A DNA stretch of 64,000 nucleotides from Streptomyces sp. CBMA29 (GTDB lineage: Bacteria; Actinomycetota; Actinomycetes; Streptomycetales; Streptomycetaceae): positions 1 to 64,000 of the forward strand of contig NZ_MECL01000002.1 of assembly GCF_014596445.1 (NCBI RefSeq), given 5' to 3'. Every line of letters starts with the position of its first letter. Position 1 is the first letter of the stretch. Below the pieces are notes generated by a model, which searched no databases, had not been told where the DNA came from, and saw nothing but the letters and a program-made list of their open reading frames with translations. Below, piece by piece: positions 18,120-26,633 of this stretch. The position numbers were made by a program, and so were the translations under genes.

Positions 18120-18984
18120 CCAGCAGCAGCGTTTGAGCGTGTTCAAGACCTACAAACTGTACGTCGGGGGCAAATTCCCCCGCAGTGAGAGCGGTCGGGT
18201 GTACGAGGTGACGGACTCCAAGGGCGGCACCTGGCTGGCCAACGCGCCGCAGGCGTCCCGCAAGGACGCGCGGGACGCGGTCGTCGCCGCCCGCAAGGCC
18301 GTGTCCGGCTGGTCGGGCGCGACCGCGTACAACCGCGGACAGGTGCTCTACCGCGTCGCGGAGATGCTGGAGGGGCGGCGCGAGCAGTTCGTCCGCGAGG
18401 TCGCGGAGGCCGAGGGGCTCTCCAAGGCGAAGGCCGGGGCCGCCGTCGACGCCGCCGTCGACCGCTGGGTCTGGTACGCGGGCTGGACCGACAAGATCGC
18501 CCAGGTGGTAGGGGGCGCCAACCAGGTGGCCGGTCCTTACTTCAACCTCTCGACGCCCGAGCCGACCGGTGTGGTCGCCGTCCTGGCTCCCCAGGACTCG
18601 TCCCTCCTCGGCCTCGTCTCGGTCCTCGCCCCGGTGATCGCCACCGGCAACACCGCCGTGGTCATCGCCTCCGAGCGCGCGCCGCTGCCCGCGCTCTCCC
18701 TCGGCGAAGTCCTCGCCACCTCCGACGTGCCGGGCGGCGTCGTCAACATCCTCTCCGGCCGCACCTCCGAGATCGCCGCGCCCCTCGCCGCCCACCAGGA
18801 CGTCAACGGCCTCGACCTCACCGGCGCCGGCCCGGACCTCGCCACCGAGTTGGAGCGGTCCGCGGCCGACAACTTGAAGCGGGTGCGCCGTCCGGCGCGG
18901 GAGGACTGGGCCGCGGACCCCGGCCTCTCCCGCCTCACCGCGTGGCTTGAGACCAAAACGGTCTGGCACCCCATCGGCGCCTGA
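18112..18984 (+). CDS. Truncated aldehyde dehydrogenase-like protein (no catalytic domain)
   Basis: 290 aa. The first 230 residues follow the ALDH coenzyme-binding half (VVAVLAPQDSSLLGLVSVLAP, IATGNTAVVIASE, GGVVNILSG), but the protein ends before the ELGGK Glu and catalytic Cys. The final stretch (LKRVRRP, WLETKTVWHPIGA) replaces the catalytic half. Co-translation with the full-length enzyme suggests a partner or regulatory subunit. There are no frameshift signs: the end looks purposeful. Confidence 0.8.
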   Translation: MSDQQQRLSVFKTYKLYVGGKFPRSESGRVYEVTDSKGGTWLANAPQASRKDARDAVVAARKAVSGWSGATAYNRGQVLYRVAEMLEGRREQFVREVAEAEGLSKAKAGAAVDAAVDRWVWYAGWTDKIAQVVGGANQVAGPYFNLSTPEPTGVVAVLAPQDSSLLGLVSVLAPVIATGNTAVVIASERAPLPALSLGEVLATSDVPGGVVNILSGRTSEIAAPLAAHQDVNGLDLTGAGPDLATELERSAADNLKRVRRPAREDWAADPGLSRLTAWLETKTVWHPIGA

Positions 18985-19060
18985 CGGTTCCACCGTAGGG
19001 GCGCTGCGCAAGGTGGACGCACAGGGGCCGCGCCCCCAAAAACACGCCCAGCGCAGCGCG

Positions 19061-19471
19061 TCAGTGCGGGAGGAGGCCCGTCACAGGTCCCACCAGGGGA
19101 AGCGTGCCGAGGGAGCCGCCGTTCGTGAGGGGAGACGTCACGGCCGAGGTGGAGACCGGGTGAAAATCGGCGACCTGGGAGCCGATGGCGTTGTCGAGCG
19201 GGTCGACACCGGTGTTGCTCAGCGGATCGATCGTGAGATCGCGGACGGGGGCGACGCCCGCGCCGAGGGCGCCGGTGACGTACTGGGTGGGGAGCGCGGA
19301 GGTGACGTCGGACGTCGGGAGGGCGTCGGTGGCGCTCTGGGCCGCCGCGAGGGGATCGGCGGCGGCGGCACCGGCCGGTACGACGACGGCTGCCGCGGCG
19401 GCGGTGAGGGTCAGGGCGAGGGCGGTACGGAGCGAGGGCATGGACCGGTTCCTGTCGACGGGGGTCTTCAT
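19061..19471 (-). CDS. Small exported protein
   Basis: 136 aa. A signal peptide (MPSLRTALALTLTAAAAAVVV, cleavage after GAAAADP) is followed by a low-complexity mature part with repeated PLxNTGVDPLDNAI-type turns, ending GLLPH. No domain is recognised. The start at MKTPVD or eleven codons later at MPSLRT is uncertain. It is convergent with the dehydrogenase genes, and similar in style to the exported protein at 25.5 kb. Confidence 0.6.
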   Translation of the reverse strand: MKTPVDRNRSMPSLRTALALTLTAAAAAVVVPAGAAAADPLAAAQSATDALPTSDVTSALPTQYVTGALGAGVAPVRDLTIDPLSNTGVDPLDNAIGSQVADFHPVSTSAVTSPLTNGGSLGTLPLVGPVTGLLPH

Positions 19472-19555
19472 GGCGCAGCGTAACGCAATGACCGCACAGG
19501 GTAGTTGTCCTACGGCGGGTCGTCCCCCGGCCGGGATACGGGACAATTGTTCTCC

Positions 19556-20200
19556 GTGAGTTCATCCCCGGTGTCGCTTCGCTCCCGCGTGATCCTGCTG
19601 ACCGGCCCCTCGGGGTCCGGCAAATCGTCCCTGGCCACCCGTGCCGGACTGCCGGTGCTGGCCCTCGACGACTTCTACAAGGCGTGCGACGACCCGACGC
19701 TGCCCGCCCTGCCCAGCGGCGCGGGCACCGACTGGGACGCCCCGGGTTCGTGGAACGCGGACGCGGCGCTCGCGGCCGTGGCCGCGCTCTGCGCGGACGG
19801 CGCCGCCGACACCCCGGTCTACGACATCGCGACGAGTTCGGTCACCGGCCGTACCCGCCTCGATCTCGGCGGCGCGCCCCTCTTCGTCGCCGAAGGCATC
19901 TTCGCCGCCGAGATCGCCGGGCGCTGCCGGGAGCTGGGGCTGCTCGCGGACGCGCTGTGCCTGCGCGGACGCCCGTCGACGACCGCGCGCCGGCGGTTCG
20001 TACGGGATCTGCGCGAGGGGCGGAAGTCGGTGCCGTTCCTGGTCCGCAGGGGCTGGAACCTCATGCGCGCGGAACGCGCGATCGTGGCCCGCCAGACCGC
20101 TCTCGGCTGCCACCCCTGCGGCCGTGCCGAGGCGCTGGAACGTATCGCCGCGGCCGTCACCCCCGAACCCTCGCGGCCCCGCGTCCCGGCCGAGGCGTAG
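19556..20200 (+). CDS. P-loop kinase of the uridine kinase type
   Basis: 214 aa from a GTG. Walker A is GPSGSGKSS at residues 15-23, LALDDFYK matches the substrate-side DDFY motif of uridine/phosphoribulokinase-like enzymes, and VAEGIFAAEI the Walker B-like strand. It likely phosphorylates a nucleoside or similar small molecule in the cytosol. A strong terminator hairpin follows the stop. Confidence 0.75.
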   Translation: MSSSPVSLRSRVILLTGPSGSGKSSLATRAGLPVLALDDFYKACDDPTLPALPSGAGTDWDAPGSWNADAALAAVAALCADGAADTPVYDIATSSVTGRTRLDLGGAPLFVAEGIFAAEIAGRCRELGLLADALCLRGRPSTTARRRFVRDLREGRKSVPFLVRRGWNLMRAERAIVARQTALGCHPCGRAEALERIAAAVTPEPSRPRVPAEA

Positions 20201-20238
20201 CGCCGAAGAGGCCGCCAGTACGGCAGCGGACGTACGAC

Positions 20239-20273
20239 GGGGCCGGACGGCATTCCCCTGGCCGTCCGGCCCC
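20239..20273 (+). terminator. Hairpin after kinase gene
   Basis: GGGGCCGGACGGC pairs with GCCGTCCGGCCCC over 13 bp across a 9-nt loop, 38 nt past the kinase stop. It is followed by an unusual run of C-rich sequence instead of a U-tract. It also lies between the convergent kinase and sigQ genes. Confidence 0.75.
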
Positions 20274-20413
20274 GCTCCCCCGTACCCCCCGGTACCCCCC
20301 CCGTTTCCCCCCTGCTCCCCCGTGTCCCCCCCGACCGGCCCCCGTACCGGCGTGTGGAAATCCTTGGCCCGGGTCAGAGCCCGATCAGGCCCCGGTCAGA
20401 CCCCGGACGGCCC

Positions 20414-21241
20414 TCAGGCGACCAGTTCGCCGAAGGCGTCCTCCTCGTCGCGGCCGAAGCTCAGGGCCTCGTCGTCGCGCATGCGGCGCAGGGAGCGCCA
20501 GATGCTGCTCTTGACGGTGCCGACGCTGATCCCCAGGATGTCGGCGATCTCGGGGTCGGTGCGGCCCTCGTAGTAACGGAGCACCAGCATGGTGCGCTGC
20601 TGCTCGGGCAGCCGGGCGAGCGCCTGCCACAGGACGGCGCGCAGTTCGGTGCCGCCCATCTCGTCGGTGTCGCCGACCGTCTCGGGCAGCTCCTCCGTCG
20701 GGTACTCGCTGAGCTTGCGCCGCCGCCAGGCGCTGATGTGCAGATTGGTCATGGTGCGCCGCAGGTAGCCGCCGACGGCCGCCTTGTCGCTGATCCGGTC
20801 CCAGGCCCGGTAGGTGGAGAACAGGGCGCTCTGGAGCAGGTCCTCGGCCGCGAAGCGGTCCCCGGTGAGGTGGTAAGCGGTCGCGTAGAGCGAGGCGCGG
20901 CGCTCCTGTACGTAGGCGGTGAAGGCCGCTTCGGCCTCGGCCTGCGCCGGGGTGCGGGCGGCGCCGCCGTCGAAGGTGCCGGACGGCTGGTCGGTGGTGG
21001 TCGCGGACTGTACGGGCTTCGCCTGGTGCTCGGCGCCGCCGTCGACCGCCGCCATGAACGGCGGGCGGTGCCGGGCGCTCGCCGGGTACGAGGTGGCGCG
21101 TACGGCGCCGCGGACGTACCCCCGTCCGTTCGCGGCGCCGGACTTCTCCGTGGTGCGGACGGCGCAGGTCCCCGTGGAGTGCGCCGAGTGCGTGTGCGTC
21201 GCATGAACCGCGGTGTCGGTGGTGATGTGCAGTGTGTTCAT
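20414..21241 (-). CDS. sigQ: ECF RNA polymerase sigma factor SigQ
   Basis: 275 aa from MNTLHITTD; the first 100 residues are a variable, His/Thr-rich extension. Region 2 is seen at FTAYVQERRASLYATAYHLTG and FAAEDLLQSALFSTYRAW; region 4 at LARLPEQQRTMLVLRYYEG and ADILGISVGTVKSSIWRSLR. The SigE-like family assignment and divergence from afsQ1 identify it as SigQ, whose S. coelicolor orthologue antagonises AfsQ1/Q2-driven antibiotic synthesis. A GTCAC-n6-GTCAC box lies 120 bp upstream. Confidence 0.88.
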   Translation of the reverse strand: MNTLHITTDTAVHATHTHSAHSTGTCAVRTTEKSGAANGRGYVRGAVRATSYPASARHRPPFMAAVDGGAEHQAKPVQSATTTDQPSGTFDGGAARTPAQAEAEAAFTAYVQERRASLYATAYHLTGDRFAAEDLLQSALFSTYRAWDRISDKAAVGGYLRRTMTNLHISAWRRRKLSEYPTEELPETVGDTDEMGGTELRAVLWQALARLPEQQRTMLVLRYYEGRTDPEIADILGISVGTVKSSIWRSLRRMRDDEALSFGRDEEDAFGELVA

Positions 21242-21360
21242 GTCCCGCCCCCGTCGTTGGAACCTGATGCGTGGTCTTCGGCGTCGCATCCGGTACGGCG
21301 TGCGCTCTTCCGATGTGACAACAGACTGCCGGGCCAGTTTCATGACGCTGTCCGCCGAGT

Positions 21361-21376
21361 GTCACAGGCCCGTCAC
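21361..21376. promoter_or_regulatory. AfsQ1 box, sigQ-proximal
   Basis: GTCAC-AGGCCC-GTCAC is a perfect match to the published AfsQ1 consensus GTnAC-n6-GTnAC. It lies in the divergent sigQ/afsQ1 intergenic region, 120 bp upstream of the sigQ start, so AfsQ1 control of sigQ is expected. Confidence 0.75.
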
Positions 21377-21435
21377 AGAGGCCGCGCGCCGTGTGACCGG
21401 CCGGTCGGCCGAAGCGCCGCACCGCCGGTCAGCAG

Positions 21436-21451
21436 GTCACGGGCAGGTCAC
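21436..21451. promoter_or_regulatory. AfsQ1 box, afsQ1-proximal
   Basis: GTCAC-GGGCAG-GTCAC is a second perfect GTnAC-n6-GTnAC element, 66 bp upstream of the afsQ1 ATG. Its place fits autoregulation of afsQ1Q2Q3. The centre-to-centre distance to the other box is 75 bp. Confidence 0.72.
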
Positions 21452-21516
21452 GCGGACAGGGTCATGTCAGGGCAGAAGGTCCCCGCACTTCATGCGGGCG
21501 CCGTGGTTAGGCAACA

Positions 21517-22203
21517 ATGACCGGCGTGCCTTTCCTGTTGCTTATCGAGGATGACGACGCCATCCGTACGGGTCTCGAACTCGGCCTGTCCCGTCAGGGT
21601 CACCGCGTGGTGGCCGCTGCGACGGGCGAGGACGGCCTGAAGCTGCTCAAGGAGCAGCGCCCCGACCTGATCGTGCTGGACGTGATGCTGCCGGGGATCG
21701 ACGGGTTCGAGGTGTGCCGGCGCATCCGCCGTACCGACCAGCTCCCGATCATCCTGCTCACCGCGCGCAGCGACGACATCGACGTGGTGGTGGGGCTGGA
21801 GTCCGGGGCCGACGACTATGTGATCAAGCCGGTGCAGCCGCGGGTGCTCGACGCCCGCATCCGGGCGGTGCTGCGCCGCGGCGAGCGGGACAGCACCGAC
21901 TCCGCGGCCTTCGGCGCGATCGTCATCGACCGCAGTGCCATGACGGTGACGAAGGACGGCGAGGATCTTCAGCTCACGCCGACCGAGCTGCGCCTGCTGC
22001 TCGAACTGAGCCGCAGGCCGGGACAGGCGCTGTCCCGGCAGCAGTTGCTGCGTCTGGTGTGGGAGCACGACTACCTCGGTGACTCGCGTCTCGTCGACGC
22101 GTGTGTGCAGCGGCTGCGCGCCAAGATCGAGGACGTGCCGTCGTCACCGACCCTGATCCGTACGGTCAGAGGCGTGGGATACCGCCTGGACACGCCCCAG
22201 TGA
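21517..22203 (+). CDS. afsQ1: Two-component response regulator AfsQ1
   Basis: 228 aa from the ATG, or 225 from a GTG three codons later that corresponds to the annotated start of other AfsQ1 proteins. The receiver domain has IEDDD, phospho-acceptor Asp in IVLDVMLPG and Lys in YVIKPV; the OmpR-type winged helix covers the C-terminal half, ending VRGVGYRLD. In S. coelicolor AfsQ1 activates antibiotic genes, sigQ and nitrogen-linked targets. It overlaps afsQ2 by 4 nt. Confidence 0.93.
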   Translation: MTGVPFLLLIEDDDAIRTGLELGLSRQGHRVVAAATGEDGLKLLKEQRPDLIVLDVMLPGIDGFEVCRRIRRTDQLPIILLTARSDDIDVVVGLESGADDYVIKPVQPRVLDARIRAVLRRGERDSTDSAAFGAIVIDRSAMTVTKDGEDLQLTPTELRLLLELSRRPGQALSRQQLLRLVWEHDYLGDSRLVDACVQRLRAKIEDVPSSPTLIRTVRGVGYRLDTPQ

Positions 22204-23894
22204 CATCGGAGTTCGGCGGCGGGCGGAGCGGGACCGAAGGGCACGACGGGGACCACGACCGGGGCCGGGACCACGACCGGGACCAAGACCGGGACCAGGA
22301 CCGGGGCTGGAACTGGTCGCCGGGCATGGTGCGTTGGACGAGTCTGCGGCTGCGCCTGGTCGCGGTCTTCGCGGCCGTCGCGCTGACGGCCGCCGTCTCC
22401 GTCTCCGGCATCGCGTACTGGCTCAACCGCGACGCGGTGCTGACCCGCGCGCAGAACAGCGTGCTGAACGACTTCCGTGACTCCTTGCAGCGCAACGCGG
22501 CCTCGCTGCCGGTCTCGCCGACCTGCGAGTCGCTGAACACGGCGGCGGGCCGGATCGGCGGACCCGACACGTACCAGGTGGTGCTGATCGACACGACGCG
22601 GGACAACGCGCCGTGCGCCGCGCCCTCCAACCGGGACGTGTTCACGCTGGACGACGTGCCCGCGCAGTTGCAGCGGGCGGTCAACACCCCGGACACCAAG
22701 GACCACAACCGCTACCACCTGCGGTGGATGCGGATCTCGTTGCAGGGCCGCCCGTATCTGGTGGCGGGCGCGCGGATCAACGACGACGGCGCGACCGGCT
22801 ACATGCTCAAGTCGCTGGACGCGGAGCGCAAGGACCTCAACTCCCTTGCCTGGTCGCTGGGGATCGCGACCCTGCTCGCGCTGGTCGGCGCCGCGCTGCT
22901 CGCCCAGGCGGCGGGCTCGACGGTGCTGCGTCCGGTGCGGCGGCTCGGTGAGGCGGCGCAACGGCTCGGCGAAGGCCATCTGGACACCCGGCTCAAGGTG
23001 TCGGGCACCGATGAACTCGCCGAGATGTCACGGACGTTCAACAGCGCGGCCGAGGCGTTGGAGAGCCGTGTCGAGGAGTTGAGCGCGCGGGAGGCGGCCA
23101 GCCGCCGTTTCGTGGCCGACATGTCCCACGAGCTGCGCACCCCGCTGACGGCCATCACGGCGGTCACCGATGTGCTGGAGGACGAGGCGGAGGCGCTGGA
23201 CCCGATGATCGCCCCGGCGGTACGGCTGGTGGTCAGCGAGACGCGGCGGCTGAACGAGTTGGTGGAGACGTTGATGGAGGTCACCCGCTTCGACGCGGGG
23301 ACCGCGAAGCTGCGGGTCGACGAGGTCGACGTCGCGGACATGGTGATGGCCTGCATGGACGCCAGGGCGTGGGTCGACTCGGTCGAACTGGACGCGCCGC
23401 GCGGCCTGCTGGCCACCCTGGACCCGCGACGGCTGGATGTGATCATGGCGAATCTGATCGGGAACGCGCTCAAGCACGGCGGTTCCCCGGTCCGGGTCAG
23501 CCTGCGCGTGGAAGGGGGGACGGCAGGCGATACGGGCGGCGACGTCGTCATCGCGGTCTCCGATCACGGCCCCGGCATCCCCGAGGACGTACTCCCGCAC
23601 GTTTTCGACCGCTTCTACAAGGCCGACGCCTCGCGGGCCCGCTCCGAGGGCAGCGGCCTCGGCCTGTCGATCGCGATGGAGAACGCGCACATCCACGGCG
23701 GTGACATCACGGCGGCCAACGCCCCGGGCGGCGGCGCGGTCTTCACCCTGCGGCTGCCGGTCAGGCCGCGCACCGACGAGGACGATGACGACGCGGACGA
23801 CGCGGACGACGCGGACGGCGACGGGGGCGCGAACGGCTCGGGCGCCACGGGTGCCACGGGCACCCCGCACGGGTCCGGCGGTGACGCGCGATGA
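22200..23894 (+). CDS. afsQ2: Sensor histidine kinase AfsQ2
   Basis: 564 aa from a GTG overlapping the afsQ1 stop. It has an Asp/Arg-rich N-terminus, two membrane segments flanking an extracellular sensor region (about residues 50-220), HAMP, the H-box DMSHELRTPLTAI, N-box NLIGNALKHG, and G-boxes DHGPGIPE and GSGLGLSI. The C-terminus is an acidic tail of repeated D/A residues, then a Gly/Ser-rich end. It phosphorylates AfsQ1. Its stop overlaps afsQ3. Confidence 0.93.
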   Translation: MTSEFGGGRSGTEGHDGDHDRGRDHDRDQDRDQDRGWNWSPGMVRWTSLRLRLVAVFAAVALTAAVSVSGIAYWLNRDAVLTRAQNSVLNDFRDSLQRNAASLPVSPTCESLNTAAGRIGGPDTYQVVLIDTTRDNAPCAAPSNRDVFTLDDVPAQLQRAVNTPDTKDHNRYHLRWMRISLQGRPYLVAGARINDDGATGYMLKSLDAERKDLNSLAWSLGIATLLALVGAALLAQAAGSTVLRPVRRLGEAAQRLGEGHLDTRLKVSGTDELAEMSRTFNSAAEALESRVEELSAREAASRRFVADMSHELRTPLTAITAVTDVLEDEAEALDPMIAPAVRLVVSETRRLNELVETLMEVTRFDAGTAKLRVDEVDVADMVMACMDARAWVDSVELDAPRGLLATLDPRRLDVIMANLIGNALKHGGSPVRVSLRVEGGTAGDTGGDVVIAVSDHGPGIPEDVLPHVFDRFYKADASRARSEGSGLGLSIAMENAHIHGGDITAANAPGGGAVFTLRLPVRPRTDEDDDDADDADDADGDGGANGSGATGATGTPHGSGGDAR

Positions 23895-24568
23895 GACACC
23901 GCCCGACGGGATACGGCCTGATGAACCACCGCTCGATGAACCGCGGCTCGATGAGACTCGGCCCGATGAGACATGCGCCACACAAGGTGCTGGCGGCCAC
24001 CGTCCTGCTCGCCGCGCTGCCGCTGATCGGCGGCTGCGGCATCCGTACGACCACGGTCCCGGTGGACGCGGGGCCCGCGCCGTCGCGGGTGTCGTGCGCG
24101 GTGCCGCGCGACGGCAAGGCGCCGGAGACGGACACCGCCGTACGCCAGGTGTATCTGGTGTGCAGCATGCAGACCACGCCGGTCAAGCGGAGCGTGACGC
24201 TGCGGCCGGGCAGGATCGACCGGCTGACGCAGGTCAGGGAGCTGGTCGCGCAGTTGCAGCGCAGCCCGCTGTCGGCCGAGGCGCAGGCCGGTTTCTCCAC
24301 CGAGGTGCCGGGCAGCCTGGAGATCCTGGGGCCGTTCAAGGGCGATCCCGAGAACGCGCTGCGGCTGAACCAGGCGGTGGACGAGCTGCCGTCGTTCGCG
24401 CTCGCGCAGATCGTCTGCACGCTCGCCGACGACCCCTCGGTCACCGGCGACGGCGGTGTGGTGCTCGGCGGCGACGACCCCGACAGCAAGCTGCGCCGCT
24501 ACACCTGCACGCCCGACCTGCGGACCCGCCCGGACGCCGCGGACAGCGCGGGAACCGCGGTGGGGTGA
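23891..24568 (+). CDS. afsQ3: Lipoprotein AfsQ3
   Basis: 225 aa, coupled to afsQ2 by ATGA. A lipobox LPLIGGC lies after a hydrophobic run. Before it the N-terminus repeats Met-containing units (LMNHRS, SMNRGS, RLGPMRH), which is unusual; the signal peptide proper may start at the last Met, MRHAPHK, so translation may begin about 25 codons in. The mature part has Cys pairs and no catalytic motif. AfsQ3 is thought to modulate AfsQ2 sensing outside the membrane. Confidence 0.87.
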   Translation: MRHRPTGYGLMNHRSMNRGSMRLGPMRHAPHKVLAATVLLAALPLIGGCGIRTTTVPVDAGPAPSRVSCAVPRDGKAPETDTAVRQVYLVCSMQTTPVKRSVTLRPGRIDRLTQVRELVAQLQRSPLSAEAQAGFSTEVPGSLEILGPFKGDPENALRLNQAVDELPSFALAQIVCTLADDPSVTGDGGVVLGGDDPDSKLRRYTCTPDLRTRPDAADSAGTAVG

Positions 24569-24577
24569 AGCCGCGTC

Positions 24578-25114
24578 TTGGAGGGCGTGCGGCACGAAGG
24601 CTCCAGTTTCAGGGTGCGCGCGGCCGGGCTGCTGCTCACCGCCGCGTACCTCGCTTTCGTCTCCTGGCTGCTGCTGCGTCCGCATTACGTGACGTGGGTG
24701 CCCGCGCCGAATCTGCGGCCGTTCGGCACGATCCGCGCCGACCTGGCGATGAGCGCGGGCCAGGCGGCCCGGCGGATCGCCGAGGGCCTGGGGCTGCTCG
24801 CGCCGCTGGGCGTGCTGCTGCCGATGGCGGGCGGCCGGGTCCGCACCTCGGGCTTCGCGTCCTTCGCGCGGACGGTCTTCGCCTCGCTGATGGTGTCGCT
24901 GACCCTGGAGTTCCTTCAGACGATGGTGCCGGGCCAGCTCTTCGACGTGGACGCGCTGCTGCTCAACACGGCGGGCGTGGCGCTGGCGCACCTCCTGGTG
25001 GTGCCGCCTGCGCGGCGCGCGCTGCGCAGGCGCGAGGACGCGCGGGCGCGGGCCGCGGCCGGGCCGCCGCAGGGACCGGCGGCGACGGCTCCCAGGGTCC
25101 GCATCTCCCCCTGA
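24578..25114 (+). CDS. VanZ-like membrane protein
   Basis: 178 aa. The start is either a TTG or a GTG three codons later, both near GGAGGGC. Four membrane segments carry the VanZ-type pattern NLRPFGTIR in the first loop and ELLQ-like LEFLQTMVPG and FDVDALLLNTAG. An Ala/Arg-rich tail follows. VanZ in enterococci gives low teicoplanin resistance, but most relatives have unknown function. It is 10 nt after afsQ3 and may share its transcript. Confidence 0.8.
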   Translation: MEGVRHEGSSFRVRAAGLLLTAAYLAFVSWLLLRPHYVTWVPAPNLRPFGTIRADLAMSAGQAARRIAEGLGLLAPLGVLLPMAGGRVRTSGFASFARTVFASLMVSLTLEFLQTMVPGQLFDVDALLLNTAGVALAHLLVVPPARRALRRREDARARAAAGPPQGPAATAPRVRISP

Positions 25115-25483
25115 GGATCTTCTCCCCTGGGTCTCGCTGGGGCTCGCTGAGGCTCGCTGAGGCCCCTGAGCCGAGGAATCCAGAGCGCGCGGACGGGCCG
25201 CGCCGCCGCGTCGAGCGATTCTCGACGGGCAGTGCGGCCCGTTGGGCGCGCGGCTGGCGGGGACGGGCGGCACGCCCGGTCACCCGTTCATGCACGGCTC
25301 ACGGACGGCACGTCAGGCGCCTCGCGCTCCGCCGGTTCTTCCTGACAGGACTCCGCGCGGCACCAGCCACCGCCCGCACGGGCTGAACCGCCGGGACCAC
25401 CGGGACCGTCCGGGCAGTCGGGACCGTCCGGGCAGCCGGGCCTCCAGGGCAGCCGGAGCCGCCCATGATCCGCCGGACAGGCG
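25115..25483. other. Gene-free gap with short direct repeats
   Basis: These 369 bp contain GGCTCGCTGA in tandem just after the VanZ-like stop, and repeated GGGACCGTCCGGGCAG further on. No plausible gene or clear terminator with a U-tract is visible. Confidence 0.6.
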
Positions 25484-25840
25484 CTACTTGCCGTTGAGGC
25501 CGCCGATCGGGAGGCCGCCGAGGAGGCCGTTCGCCGGGCTGACCTGGTTGCCGGAGGGCAGCAGCTTGCCCGGGTTGCCGGGGAGCGCGGAGGTGCCGTT
25601 GGTCAGCGCCTGCTGCGCGCCGTTGGCGCTGTCGGTGGCGCCGGGCAGGAGCTTGGCGGCGGTGCCGACCGGAGTCCCGTCGAGCACGGTGGGCGAACCG
25701 GCCTGGCCGAGCAGCGAACCGGCCTGGTCGGTGATCGGCAGGGCCGGGAGGGAGGCCGCGGAGGCGGTGCCCGCCGCCGCGGCGGCGAAGGCGAGGCCGA
25801 GAGCGGAGACGGCGAGGGTCTTCTGGGTTCGGGTCTGCAT
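25484..25840 (-). CDS. Small exported protein
   Basis: 118 aa: signal peptide (MQTRTQKTLAVSALGLAFAA, cleavage after TASA), then a short mature region rich in Leu, Pro, Gly and Asn (LLPGATDSANGAQQALTNGT, GLLGGLPIGGLNGK). Similar in style to the exported protein at 19.1 kb and to small Streptomyces surface proteins. No function can be assigned. Confidence 0.68.
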   Translation of the reverse strand: MQTRTQKTLAVSALGLAFAAAAAGTASAASLPALPITDQAGSLLGQAGSPTVLDGTPVGTAAKLLPGATDSANGAQQALTNGTSALPGNPGKLLPSGNQVSPANGLLGGLPIGGLNGK

Positions 25841-25932
25841 GACTTCGGAACGTAGTCAGGTGTTGACCGGCCGTGCAAGCGGCGTGGCGCGGCCGTAACC
25901 TCTCGTACCGGCCGCGCCGTAAAGGTGTTCCG

Positions 25933-26199
25933 TCAGCCCTCGTCGGGCACGGAATCGCTGGCCAGGGTCGGTGCGGCGGCCGACTGCCGGAACAGCCACT
26001 CGGCCTTCAGCTCCGCGTACCCCGGCTTGATCACCTCATTGATCATGGCCAGACGTTCATCGAAAGGGATGAACGCTGATTTCATCGCATTGACGGTAAA
26101 CCACTGCATGTCATCGAGGGTGTAGTCGAACGCCTCCACGAGGTGCTCGAACTCCTGACTCATGCTGGTGCCGGACATCAGCCGGTTGTCGGTGTTGAC
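25933..26199 (-). pseudogene. add: Adenosine deaminase, C-terminal fragment cut by element insertion
   Basis: The frame reads [12 protein letters not shown], the conserved segment of adenosine deaminase that contains an active-site Asp, then [38 protein letters not shown], ending VPDEG. About 88 codons match the C-terminus of the Streptomyces enzyme. Immediately upstream the frame meets a TAG (26203-26205) in sequence that no longer resembles add. The 5' three-quarters of the gene must lie beyond the far end of the element or be lost. Whether the element supplies a replacement C-terminus there cannot be seen. Confidence 0.85.
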
Positions 26200-26200
26200 A
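26178..26200. other. Element/chromosome junction (attL-type) inside add
   Basis: Add-like coding sequence stops near 26199, while an element gene read on the same strand in another frame runs across the junction and ends at 26178 inside add sequence. The crossover core therefore lies in or next to this interval. Its exact length needs the other end. Confidence 0.65.
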
Positions 26201-26522
26201 GACTAGAGCAGACTGAGTGCATACCGCCAGAAGCAGTCTGACCTGCAAGAACGCGCTCCTCCGAGGGCAACGGAAGATCGAGCGCGATGCGAAGGGTGTC
26301 CGCCTCCAGTCCTTGCTGGCCCTCCAGCAAGCTGGCGAGGTACGTGGCCATGGCCGGAGTGACGCGCAGCACCCGATGGGTAACTGGTTCGTCAGGGACC
26401 AGCACCGGCGCCTCGGCTCCCGTTTCAATCCGCGCGTTCTGCATTCGCTCGGCGAAGCGTTGCGCCGCCGACTTGTCCGCGTCTGCTGCCATCAAGCGCT
26501 CAAGCGGTCGCAGCTCTGCCAT
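26178..26522 (-). CDS. Element protein of unknown function, ending across the junction
   Basis: 114 aa from [10 protein letters not shown] with GGGAG upstream. Helical, acidic-basic mix; [16 protein letters not shown] suggests a short conserved helix. The last residues (roughly LSTPTTG) are encoded by add sequence, so the C-terminus depends on the integration state. No family recognised. Confidence 0.6.
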   Translation of the reverse strand: MAELRPLERLMAADADKSAAQRFAERMQNARIETGAEAPVLVPDEPVTHRVLRVTPAMATYLASLLEGQQGLEADTLRIALDLPLPSEERVLAGQTASGGMHSVCSSLSTPTTG

Positions 26523-26633
26523 CTCTGGTCTCCCACCCCTCATTACTCCGACTGGGTGATCGTACCGAGTATTTGGCACCGAGTGGCCCAACTTCCCTGC
26601 TGGATCAGGCAGTCGGCGCTACGCTCCCTGGCC

